10,861 nucleotides of DNA. It comes from Mobilitalea sp. (GTDB lineage Bacteria > Bacillota_A > Clostridia > Lachnospirales > Lachnospiraceae). A program made the position numbers and the translations under genes. Where the stretch lies: assembly GCA_029974875.1 (NCBI GenBank), contig JARKQP010000958.1:1-10861 (forward strand), written 5' to 3'. Positions 1-5,428 of the stretch are shown here, piece by piece. A model generated the notes under the pieces. That model made no database searches and had not been told where the DNA came from. It saw only the letters and a list, made by a program, of their open reading frames with translations. Positions within the stretch are counted from its first letter, which is position 1, and every line of letters starts with the position of its first letter.

Positions 1-63
1 ATATGTGGAAAAAACCCTGAGTGTGACCTTAGGGAAGAAGAGTTAAGACCTGAAGAAAAATAA
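1..63 (+). CDS. Possible 3' end of a gene entering from the left (reading frame uncertain)
   Basis: Two plus-strand frames are open from the window edge. One reads YVEKTLSVTLGKKS and stops at 44-46. The other ends in EEELRPEEK and stops at 61-63. Both use codons like those of the neighbouring genes, and the stretch is too short to choose between them or name a family. A hairpin at 110-136 follows and could terminate a gene arriving from the left. It is also possible that no gene ends here, since 15-20 open codons can occur by chance. Confidence 0.3.
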   Translation: MCGKNPECDLREEELRPEEK

Positions 64-99
64 GATAGACCCAAATATAATAAAAAGTAATAAAGAAAA

Positions 100-138
100 T
101 AAAATTAGAAACAGCTGCCGATGGCCGGCAGCTGTTTT
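100..138 (-). terminator. Rho-independent terminator, probably bidirectional
   Basis: AACAGCTGCCG (110-120) pairs perfectly with CGGCAGCTGTT (126-136) around a 5-nt loop. Read on the minus strand, the stem is followed by a T-rich run (TTTCTAATTTTATTTTC), as expected downstream of the 92-residue gene. Read on the plus strand, it is followed by only four Ts, so it may also stop a gene entering from the left. Confidence 0.8.
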
Positions 139-152
139 GCATTCTGGTTCAA

Positions 153-431
153 TTATTGTTCGGAAGTGCCGGCAGGTGTATCTTCTTCGGCCGTCTCCTC
201 TGTGTCAAACTCGTCATCCTCATAATCATCGAAATCGTCATCAAAGTCTTCCAGATAATCCGGATTCATGTACCTGTAAACTGCATATGCAATAGCGGCC
301 ATAGCAGCAACAGCACCGATGATTGCTAATAGACAGACAACAACTTTCTTTGCTTTGTCGCCCTGATCCTTTTTGTGAACCAGTTCACCTGATTTAATGG
401 CACAAATAAGATCATCAATTTTACTTCCCAT
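153..431 (-). CDS. Small single-pass membrane protein with acidic C-terminal tail (unknown function)
   Basis: This 92-residue protein has three parts. Residues 1-28 are a polar, Lys-containing segment. Residues about 29-53 form one hydrophobic helix (VVVCLLAIIGAVAAMAAIAYAV). The remaining 40 residues are dominated by Asp and Glu, beginning NPDYLEDFDDDFDDYEDD. There is no cleavage site typical of an exported protein, and the Lys cluster before the helix suggests an N-in, C-out topology. The ATG at 429-431 follows a purine-rich ribosome site (AAGGGAAGTG). The gene lies 208 bp downstream of pcrA on the same strand, with its own candidate promoter, and ends at a strong hairpin. I do not recognise a named family. 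Short proteins of this shape are common in Lachnospiraceae, which is recollection rather than a search. The acidic tail could bind cations or basic partners, but that is speculation. Confidence 0.8.
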   Translation of the reverse strand: MGSKIDDLICAIKSGELVHKKDQGDKAKKVVVCLLAIIGAVAAMAAIAYAVYRYMNPDYLEDFDDDFDDYEDDEFDTEETAEEDTPAGTSEQ

Positions 432-453
432 GATAACACTTCCCTTCTTTTTT

Positions 454-483
454 ATAATAGCAAGTAAATAGATTACTGTTGAA
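454..483 (-). promoter_or_regulatory. Candidate sigma-A promoter for the 92-residue membrane protein gene
   Basis: On the minus strand TTCAAC (478-483) and TATTAT (454-459) are separated by 18 bp. Transcription would start around 446-448, giving a very short leader that is mostly ribosome site. The match is moderate. The gene could also be read from pcrA, because I see no convincing terminator between the two genes. Confidence 0.4.
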
Positions 484-639
484 GCCCTTATTTAAGAACA
501 AGTACAGTATAGCATATAATGTACTACTTTACTATATTATTTCAAATAAGTTGCAAAATATTCGAAGAAAAAGCATTCAATGGAAAATTACCTGGTATAA
601 CGTTCCCTAAAACAACATGGCTATTAAGAAAACACTATC

Positions 640-2961
640 CTAGTCAATTTTCGTCAAGTTAGCGAAGGAAGAAAGTAATTTCTTTATACCGAAATTAGGG
701 AAATCTACGGTGACCTCAAAATCCTTGCCGCCCTTTGTGATATTTGTTACAAGGCCGACACCGAATTTAATATGCCTGACGGTATCACCCACGTCATAGC
801 TTAAGGTACCCATCTGCTTTCCTTCAAATTGCTTTGCAGCAGGCGTGGAATAGGGCTTATAGGTAGTCTGGGGCTGCCCGTAGCCACCTTTTTGGGGCTT
901 ATCAAAGACAGCATCATCAAAGGCCGACTCATCCGTAAAGCGGAATACTGTGCCGGAGGAGGAGGCGCCCTTATTCAGTAAGGATTTCCTCGGCTCAGCC
1001 AGGTTCATCTTCAACAGATAGCGGGGTATCTCATGGATAAAGCGTGATGGCCGGTTATATTGGAATTCGCCGCGCAGCATCCGCTGCTTTGCGGCGGACA
1101 GGGAGAGGCGCTGCATGGCCCTTGTGATACCCACATAGCATAAGCGGCGCTCTTCTTCAATTTCCTCCGTCGGATTCTCCGCGTGGATGGACATATAGCC
1201 GGGGAAAATTCCTTCCTCCATGCCGCAGAGATAAACATAAGGAAATTCCAGACCCTTCGCACTGTGCAGTGTCATCAGGACAACCTTCTCGTCATCCTCC
1301 TCCAGGTTATCAATATCTGCAACCAGGGCAACCTCCTCCAGGAAGCCGCTTAGGGTGGGCTGCTCCATCGCATTTTCCTCATAGGCGACTAATTTATTTA
1401 CAAGCTCGTTAATGTTGCTGATACGTTCCAGTGCTTCCTCGCCGCCGTCCCCTTCCAGCTCCTTTAGATATCCGGTCGCATCCAGGATATCGTCAATCAG
1501 GCCGCTCAATACATAATCCGGCTGCTGAATTCTGGATTTTAGGCCTTCGATCATACTGACGAAGGGTGTCAGCTTGGAAGCAGAGCGCTCAAGGCCCGGA
1601 ATATAGTGGGCGCGGGTGAGCGCATCGTAAAAGCTCATGTCATTGGCTATGGCATAATCATTCAGGCGGTCAACAGTGGTCAGGCCGATGCCCCGTTTTG
1701 GGACATTAATGATCCGCTTAACGCAGAGGCTGTCCAAACCGTTGTTAATCGTCTTCAGATATGCCAGGATATCCTTAATTTCCTTGCGGGAATAGAAGTT
1801 TATGCCGCCGATTAACCGGTAGGGAATATTCCTTAGGATCAATTTTTCTTCGAGAAGGCGGGACTGGGCATTGGTGCGGTAAAGGATGGCAAAATCCTTA
1901 TAGGACGCATCACCCTCCGTGACGCAGCGCCGGATCTCCGAGGTAATGCTATCGGCTTCCTCCACGTCTGTCTCAAACTGGGTAAAATGTACCGGCTCAC
2001 CCTCTTCATTCTCCGTCCATAGGGACTTGTCCTTACGGCCCTGGTTGTTGCAGATCACCTCGTTGGCAGCACCAAGGATATTCCCGGTGGAGCGGTAATT
2101 CTGCTCCAGCTTGATTACGTTCGTATTCGGAAAGGCCTGCTCAAAGTTTAAGATGTTAAAGATGTTGGCACCACGGAACTTGTAGATGGACTGGTCATCA
2201 TCACCCACAACGCAGAGGTTATACTCGCGCTCCCCATATTCATTCACGCCGGAGGCGAGGTGACGGATAAAGTGGAATTGTGCCGTATTCGTATCCTGGT
2301 ATTCGTCCACCATAATATAACGGAAGCGGTGCTGGTAGTAGGAAAGGGCTTCCTGGTTCACCTGGAAAAGCTCGACTGTCTTACAGATCAGGTCGTCAAA
2401 ATCCATTGCATTGCTTGCCTTTAGACGTTTTTGGTATTCAAGGTAAGCCTTGGCGTATTTGCTCCTTGTCACATCGCCATAGGAGGTGCGCTCAAATTCC
2501 TCCGGGGAGATAAGCTCATCCTTTGCCTTTGAGATTACGGATAAGATGCTGCGCTCGTTCGTTTTCTTGGTATCGATATTTAAATATTTGCAGATATCCC
2601 TCATCAGGGTCTTGGAATCATCCGTGTCATAGATCGTGAAGCTGCGGCCATAGCCGATGGTATCGGCATACCGTCTTAGGATCCGGACACAGGTGGAATG
2701 GAAGGTGCTGACCCAGATGTCCTCAGAGCCAAAGCCGACGAGCCTGTCAACACGCTCCCTCATTTCCTTCGCTGCTTTGTTCGTGAAGGTAATCGCAAGG
2801 ATGTTCCAGGGATTGATGCCCCGTTCTTCGATCAGATACGCAATCCGGTGGGTTAGAACCCTGGTTTTACCTGATCCGGCACCAGCGAGAATTAATAAGG
2901 GTCCCTTGTCATGGAGGACTGCCCGTTTTTGCTCGGGATTTAATTTATCATAAATACTCAT
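640..2961 (-). CDS. pcrA: ATP-dependent DNA helicase PcrA (UvrD/Rep family, SF1A)
   Basis: A 3'-5' DNA helicase that unwinds nicked DNA during nucleotide excision repair, rolling-circle replication and replication-fork rescue. It also removes RecA and contacts RNA polymerase. All superfamily 1A motifs are visible in the 773-residue product: a Q-motif NPEQ (8-11), Walker A GAGSGKT (27-33, Lys32), motif Ia TFTNKAAKEM (58-67), DEYQD (219-223), VVGDDDQSIYKFRGA (from 251), LEQNYRST, TLHSAKGLEFPYVYL and EERRLCYVGITRA. The C-terminus (GDTVRHIKFGVGLV to FANLTKID) is the Tudor-like domain that binds RNA polymerase in PcrA/UvrD. Length is normal for the family. I chose the ATG at 2959-2961 (MSIYDKLNPEQ), where homologues normally begin. 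An in-frame ATG at 3006 would add 15 residues, has no ribosome site and lies in the tandem repeat. The chosen start has only a weak site (GGCAGGT, about 10 nt away). The gene lies near yerC, as in Bacillus subtilis. Confidence 0.96.
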   Translation of the reverse strand: MSIYDKLNPEQKRAVLHDKGPLLILAGAGSGKTRVLTHRIAYLIEERGINPWNILAITFTNKAAKEMRERVDRLVGFGSEDIWVSTFHSTCVRILRRYADTIGYGRSFTIYDTDDSKTLMRDICKYLNIDTKKTNERSILSVISKAKDELISPEEFERTSYGDVTRSKYAKAYLEYQKRLKASNAMDFDDLICKTVELFQVNQEALSYYQHRFRYIMVDEYQDTNTAQFHFIRHLASGVNEYGEREYNLCVVGDDDQSIYKFRGANIFNILNFEQAFPNTNVIKLEQNYRSTGNILGAANEVICNNQGRKDKSLWTENEEGEPVHFTQFETDVEEADSITSEIRRCVTEGDASYKDFAILYRTNAQSRLLEEKLILRNIPYRLIGGINFYSRKEIKDILAYLKTINNGLDSLCVKRIINVPKRGIGLTTVDRLNDYAIANDMSFYDALTRAHYIPGLERSASKLTPFVSMIEGLKSRIQQPDYVLSGLIDDILDATGYLKELEGDGGEEALERISNINELVNKLVAYEENAMEQPTLSGFLEEVALVADIDNLEEDDEKVVLMTLHSAKGLEFPYVYLCGMEEGIFPGYMSIHAENPTEEIEEERRLCYVGITRAMQRLSLSAAKQRMLRGEFQYNRPSRFIHEIPRYLLKMNLAEPRKSLLNKGASSSGTVFRFTDESAFDDAVFDKPQKGGYGQPQTTYKPYSTPAAKQFEGKQMGTLSYDVGDTVRHIKFGVGLVTNITKGGKDFEVTVDFPNFGIKKLLSSFANLTKID

Positions 2962-3000
2962 ATCATATGTACCTGCCTGTCTTAAATAATTTATGTTCCA

Positions 3001-3241
3001 TAGCATATAGCAGCAGTTATGCGGCTTATTCCGGTAAGGATGCGTTCCATAGCGTATGGGCAGCAGTTATGCGGCCTGTTCCGGTAAGGATGCGTTCCAG
3101 CGTATGGCAGCAGTTATGCGGCCTGTTCCGGTAAGGATGCGTTCCAGCGTATGGCAGCAGTTATGCGGCCTATTCCGGTAAAGATGCGTTCCATAGCGTA
3201 TGGCAGCATTATGTGGCCTATTCCGGTAAGGATATGGTCCA
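3001..3241. repeat. Five tandem copies of a 47-50 bp unit in the pcrA leader
   Basis: The copies run 3001-3049, 3050-3099, 3100-3146, 3147-3193 and 3194-3241 (49, 50, 47, 47 and 48 bp). Each contains GCAGCAGTTATGCGGC (degenerate in the last copy), then TTCCGGTAAGGATG, then GTTCCA. A decayed sixth copy (TGGCAACAGCTGCATGGCTTA) begins at 3242. The unit lengths vary and are not multiples of three, so the array is not a protein repeat. Some unit junctions contain CCATA-GCG-TATGG, a small hairpin. The array lies between the predicted pcrA promoter (3309-3337) and the pcrA start codon, so it should be transcribed as part of the pcrA mRNA leader. Confidence 0.93.
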
Positions 3242-3295
3242 TGGCAACAGCTGCATGGCTTATTTTTATAGAGCCGCTAATAAGAGCTGACTATA

Positions 3296-3309
3296 CAAAC
3301 ATATGTTTA
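3296..3309. promoter_or_regulatory. LexA-like palindrome over the pcrA transcription start
   Basis: AAACATATGTTT (3297-3308) is a perfect 12-bp palindrome immediately downstream of the pcrA -10 box. Against the Bacillus LexA/DinR consensus CGAACRNRYGTTYC, the 14 bases at 3296-3309 match at 12 positions, missing the first G and the last C. UvrD-type helicases belong to the SOS regulon in E. coli, so LexA control is a reasonable inference. The mismatches leave it unproven. Confidence 0.45.
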
Positions 3310-3337
3310 TTATAGCATGTAGTAGTGGGAGATTCAA
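3309..3337 (-). promoter_or_regulatory. Sigma-A promoter of pcrA
   Basis: On the minus strand TTGAAT (3332-3337) and a perfect TATAAT (3309-3314) are separated by exactly 17 bp. Transcription should start near 3302, inside the palindrome at 3297-3308. The resulting leader is about 340 nt and includes the tandem repeat array. Confidence 0.75.
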
Positions 3338-3366
3338 TCCTGCATTTCCATATCATTATTTTTGCT

Positions 3367-3395
3367 TTGACATCTAGTTTCTATTACTATATAAT
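3367..3395 (+). promoter_or_regulatory. Perfect consensus sigma-A promoter of the DUF1836 gene
   Basis: TTGACA (3367-3372) and TATAAT (3390-3395) are both exact and separated by 17 bp. The expected transcription start (about 3401-3403) falls at the first base of the GGAGGTGA ribosome site (3401-3408). The 5' leader would therefore be only about 12 nt. This rules out the ATG at 3399 as start codon. Confidence 0.85.
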
Positions 3396-3413
3396 GTAAT
3401 GGAGGTGATTATA

Positions 3414-4118
3414 TTGGATATGACAAAAGAAGAGTATATCAGGAGCTTGATTGACAGCTTGAAGGATGTCAAATACATTATGCCGGATGATATACCAAAC
3501 ATAGATTTATACATGGATCAGGTTACGACCTTCATGGATGAGCACCTGAAATCCTCAAAGCGCTACAGTGAGGACAAGCTGCTGACCAAGACGATGATTA
3601 ACAACTACACGAAGAATGAATTGTTACCTCCGCCGATGAAGAAGAAATATACGAAGGAGCATATGTTCCTTCTCATTTTTATATACTATTTTAAGAATAT
3701 CCTGTCGATCAATGATATCCAAAGTATATTCAATCCTTTAACGGAGCGTTATTACGGGAAGAATTCCACTGTCAGGCTGGAGGATATCTATAAAGAGATT
3801 TTCTGGCTGGAGAAGGAACAGACGGAGGCCATAACCAAGGATATGATCCGTAGGATGATGAAGGCGAAGGAATCCTTTGCGGATGTGGCAGAGGAAGAAG
3901 ACCGTGATTTTCTCACAACCTTTTCCTTCATCAGCATGCTTTGCTTTGATGTATATATGAGGAAGCATATGATTGAGAAAATGATAGACGATTCCCTGAT
4001 GACGGGTAACCCGAAGAAGGCTGGTGCAAATTCAAAGGATACAGTTAAAAAGGCGGAGGCAAAGGGCAATAGGGAAGCCGTGAAGAAGCCCTCCGGTAAG
4101 CCGGAAGCGAAGAAATAG
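3414..4118 (+). CDS. DUF1836 domain protein, MerR-like putative transcription regulator
   Basis: The N-terminal 150 or so residues fit the DUF1836 family, which includes Bacillus subtilis YkrK, reported as a repressor of htpX. The segment TMINNYTKNELLPPPMKKKY followed by a helical hydrophobic stretch (EHMFLLIFIYYF) resembles the helix-turn-helix of MerR regulators (turn, LLPPP, Y, helix), which suggests DNA binding. The last 35 residues are low-complexity Lys/Ala/Gly and probably disordered. The ribosome site GGAGGTGA (3401-3408) is ideally placed for the TTG at 3414 (8 nt after GGAGG), giving MDMTKEEY. The ATG at 3420 is in frame but 14 nt away, and the ATG at 3399 lies before the predicted transcript start. 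The gene is divergent from pcrA and closed by a terminator at 4142-4180. Its target is unknown. Confidence is high for the family and moderate for the exact start and the DNA-binding role. Confidence 0.88.
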   Translation: MDMTKEEYIRSLIDSLKDVKYIMPDDIPNIDLYMDQVTTFMDEHLKSSKRYSEDKLLTKTMINNYTKNELLPPPMKKKYTKEHMFLLIFIYYFKNILSINDIQSIFNPLTERYYGKNSTVRLEDIYKEIFWLEKEQTEAITKDMIRRMMKAKESFADVAEEEDRDFLTTFSFISMLCFDVYMRKHMIEKMIDDSLMTGNPKKAGANSKDTVKKAEAKGNREAVKKPSGKPEAKK

Positions 4119-4141
4119 CTGAAGGAAAGAGATAGTTGAAT

Positions 4142-4180
4142 AAAAGCTCATCACAGCAGTTGTTGTAATGAGCTTTTTTA
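4142..4180. terminator. Bidirectional terminator shared by the DUF1836 gene and yerC
   Basis: AAAAGCTCAT (4142-4151) pairs perfectly with ATGAGCTTTT (4168-4177). On the plus strand the stem merges into six Ts and stops the DUF1836 transcript. On the minus strand GAGCTTTTATT follows the stem and lies downstream of the yerC stop codon, so the same hairpin can serve both convergent genes. Confidence 0.85.
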
Positions 4181-4225
4181 GTGTCCAAATATGGGGCACT
4201 GTACCCGGCAAGGGAGTACTTTCTT

Positions 4226-4540
4226 TTATTGGGGCTCCGACTGTTCCTGGTCGGCGTTCATGGTTCTTGCAAATACCATATCATATCCGTCGTTGCCATA
4301 ATTTAAGGAGCGGTTGACCCGGCTTATGGTTGCAGTAGAAGCCCCGGTTTTTTCCGCTATCTCAAGATAAGTATTGTGATTACGAAGCATCCTGGCCACT
4401 TCAAAGCGTTGTGATAAAGAAAGCAGTTCGTTTACGGTACATATATCTTCAAAAAAAGTATAGCATTCCTCCGAATTTTTTAAGCTTAGAATTGCCTCAA
4501 ATAAATGATCGACAGCAGTAGTTCTGATGTTCTTGCTCAT
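4226..4540 (-). CDS. yerC: YerC/YecD-family TrpR-like transcription regulator
   Basis: The 104-residue product fits the TrpR-related YerC/YecD family of small helical DNA-binding proteins, whose ligand is not established. Residues near LLSLSQRFEVARMLRNHNTYLEIAEKT form the helices before the reader head. TGASTATISRVNRSL is the helix-turn-helix, with the recognition helix STATISRV. Length is normal for the family. The start is the ATG at 4538-4540, preceded by AAAGGAGT at 8-9 nt. The in-frame ATG at 4556-4558 lies upstream of that ribosome site and is rejected. In Bacillus subtilis yerC also lies close to pcrA, so the pairing here looks like a conserved neighbourhood. The promoter (4584-4612) overlaps inverted TTTAACA half-sites, which may be the binding site of YerC itself or of another regulator. 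Confidence 0.9.
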   Translation of the reverse strand: MSKNIRTTAVDHLFEAILSLKNSEECYTFFEDICTVNELLSLSQRFEVARMLRNHNTYLEIAEKTGASTATISRVNRSLNYGNDGYDMVFARTMNADQEQSEPQ

Positions 4541-4583
4541 CCGTAGGACTCCTTTCATCTTTTTGTTATTTTAGTTTTCGTAC

Positions 4584-4612
4584 AGTATAATTTTAACACT
4601 ACAAATTGTTAA
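4584..4612 (-). promoter_or_regulatory. Sigma-A promoter of yerC
   Basis: On the minus strand TTAACA (4607-4612) and TATACT (4584-4589) are separated by 17 bp, with one mismatch to consensus in each box. Transcription would start near 4577, leaving a leader of about 37 nt. The -35 box is the middle of three TTTAACA half-sites. Confidence 0.7.
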
Positions 4613-4635
4613 AGTAAAGAGCATTTTTAACAATT
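4592..4635. promoter_or_regulatory. Operator-like cluster of three TTTAACA half-sites over the yerC promoter
   Basis: The first half-site is TTTAACA (4592-4598), the second is its inverse TGTTAAA (4607-4613), and the third is TTTAACA (4626-4632). The second and third extend to a perfect 10-bp inverted repeat, AATTGTTAAA (4604-4613) and TTTAACAATT (4626-4635), with centres 22 bp apart, about two helical turns. The -35 element lies inside the middle site, so binding should block RNA polymerase. The regulator is unknown. Confidence 0.5.
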
Positions 4636-4703
4636 CATGAACACGGGTATCGTCCTGCAAATAGCTGGATTAAGTATGCAGGATAAACTGTCAGATGAAG
4701 CAT

Positions 4704-4913
4704 TTAAAAAAAGCGTGGAAAATCACGGTATGGATCGTGTCTCCGGTGATGAGGCCTTGAACCTAAGGGAGGAAGTGGAGAACAGCTTCTGCATGGAGAA
4801 AAGCCTCCTCCCCTTCCATAGCCTTCATACGGGCGATGATAGCGCTGGTCACGGCGTTGCTCATAACGCCATGGATCGTAGTATGGATCCGGTCCAAAAT
4901 TACGGTATCCCAT
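4704..4913 (-). CDS. Small Tyr/Arg/Pro-rich protein, possible spore-coat component
   Basis: A 69-residue low-complexity protein beginning MGYRNFGPDPYYDPWRYEQR, with a central glycine run (YGRGGG), a CRSC pair and a His/Arg-rich end (PHHRRHDPYRDFPRFF). No catalytic motif or membrane helix is present. The ATG at 4911-4913 has an excellent ribosome site, AGGAAGGAG, 9 nt upstream (4923-4931), which is the main evidence that the gene is real. An in-frame ATG at 4958 lies upstream of that site and inside a leader hairpin, so it is rejected. A sigma-K-like promoter (4966-4992) and the Tyr/Arg-rich composition suggest a mother-cell protein added to the spore coat. That role is inference. The only 3' signal is a 4-bp stem (CGTG/CACG) overlapping the gene end and followed by CTTTTTTT. 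Confidence 0.65.
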   Translation of the reverse strand: MGYRNFGPDPYYDPWRYEQRRDQRYHRPYEGYGRGGGFSPCRSCSPLPPLGSRPHHRRHDPYRDFPRFF

Positions 4914-4938
4914 TTGTGTTAACTCCTTCCTAGGGTAG

Positions 4939-4964
4939 ATTAGGTTAGTGAAAAACAACCTAAT
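4939..4964. repeat. Perfect inverted repeat in the leader of the 69-residue protein gene
   Basis: ATTAGGTT (4939-4946) and AACCTAAT (4957-4964) are exact inverses separated by 10 nt. They lie just downstream of the candidate sigma-K -10 box, near the 5' end of the predicted mRNA. The repeat could be an RNA stem that stabilises the message or an operator on the DNA. Confidence 0.7.
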
Positions 4965-4965
4965 T

Positions 4966-4992
4966 TATCATATGCATTTGTCGAAAAATGGT
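4966..4992 (-). promoter_or_regulatory. Candidate sigma-K promoter of the 69-residue protein gene
   Basis: On the minus strand AC (4991-4992), a 16-bp spacer and CATATGATA (4966-4974) fit the Bacillus sigma-K pattern AC-N16/17-CATANNNTA. I see no sigma-A promoter of similar quality between here and the start codon. The pattern is short and AT-rich sequence can match it by chance. Confidence 0.4.
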
Positions 4993-5105
4993 GAATATGC
5001 AGGAACCGAAAGGGAATTGGAGGTGATGGAGGAGGAAGCAGGGTGATAAAGTTTAGGATAGGAATTTGGGTGAAAATCTGCTATAACTAAATTAAGTGAA
5101 TTATA

Positions 5106-5339
5106 TATTACAGGTAGAAGTTACAGACAAAGGTTATAGGCAGAGATTACAAGCGGAGGTTATAGGTAGAGATTACAGGCAGAGGCTATAGGTAGAGATT
5201 ACAGGCAGAGGCTATAGGTAGAGATTACAGACAGAGATTACAGGCAGAAGCTATAGGTAGAGATTACAGACAGAGATTACAGGCAGAGGCTATAGGTAGA
5301 GATTATAGACAGAGGTTACAGGTAGACGTTATGGGTAGA
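5106..5339. repeat. Minisatellite: 18 tandem copies of a 13 bp unit
   Basis: Eighteen consecutive 13-mers without a single indel (234 bp). The consensus is GATTACAGGCAGA (type A), alternating with GGCTATAGGTAGA (B) and GATTACAGACAGA (C). From 5171 the order is A-B-A-B, then C-A-B, C-A-B, then C, with a few point changes. This points to growth by 26-bp and 39-bp duplications. The copies at both ends are the most diverged. The unit is not a multiple of three and TAG stops recur, so the array is not coding. It ends 62 bp before the leader ORF of the PEP/pyruvate-binding gene. I found no convincing promoter on either side, so whether it is transcribed is undecided. Confidence 0.97.
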
Positions 5340-5373
5340 ACATGAATAGATTTGCAGCGGTAAGTTGATTGGG

Positions 5374-5428
5374 TCAATACTGGGAAGAAAGGAGAGTATT
5401 GATGTATTTGGGACGAAATACATCATAC
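5374..5428 (+). promoter_or_regulatory. Two overlapping, mutually exclusive hairpins before the PEP/pyruvate-binding gene
   Basis: Hairpin 1 pairs TCAATACT (5374-5381) with AGTATTGA (5395-5402) and holds the ribosome site AAAGGAG in its loop. Hairpin 2 pairs TGATGTATTT (5400-5409) with AAATACATCA (5416-5425) around GGGACG. With one bulged T, three more pairs extend it to 5396 and 5428. Hairpin 2 covers the start codon of the leader ORF (5402-5404) and competes with the right arm of hairpin 1. No T-run follows either, so neither looks like a terminator. Translational control is the more likely role. Confidence 0.6.
5388..5394 (+). promoter_or_regulatory. Ribosome binding site AAAGGAG of the leader ORF
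   Basis: AAAGGAG lies 7 nt before the ATG at 5402, the ideal spacing. It is 44 nt from the ATG at 5439, too far to serve the long gene directly. It is the only strong ribosome site in the leader. Confidence 0.7.

Noticed and set aside
2962..3006. Longer pcrA start at 3006 (MLWNINYLRQAGTYD)
   Set aside because: There is no ribosome site, the extension enters the tandem repeat, and homologues begin near MSIYDKLNPEQ.
4541..4558. Upstream yerC start at 4558 (MKGVLR)
   Set aside because: The AAAGGAGT ribosome site lies inside this extension and is correctly spaced for the ATG at 4540.
4604..4635. Rex redox-regulator site (TTGTTAA...TTAACAA)
   Set aside because: The half-sites match, but Rex sites have about 4 bp between them and here the gap is 14 bp.
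4637..4933. 98-codon plus-strand ORF (MNTGIVLQIAG...)
   Set aside because: It has no ribosome site, starts inside the yerC operator region and overlaps the opposite-strand 69-residue gene, which has an excellent ribosome site.
5171..5180. GATTACAGGC motif resembling human Alu sequence
   Set aside because: The match is about 10 bases and comes from the local 13-bp repeat unit. Bacterial genes flank it on both sides, so contamination is not indicated.
5106..5339. CRISPR array or origin iterons
   Set aside because: Units are contiguous 13-mers with no unique spacers, so this is not CRISPR. There is no dnaA, rep or plasmid gene nearby to support an origin.
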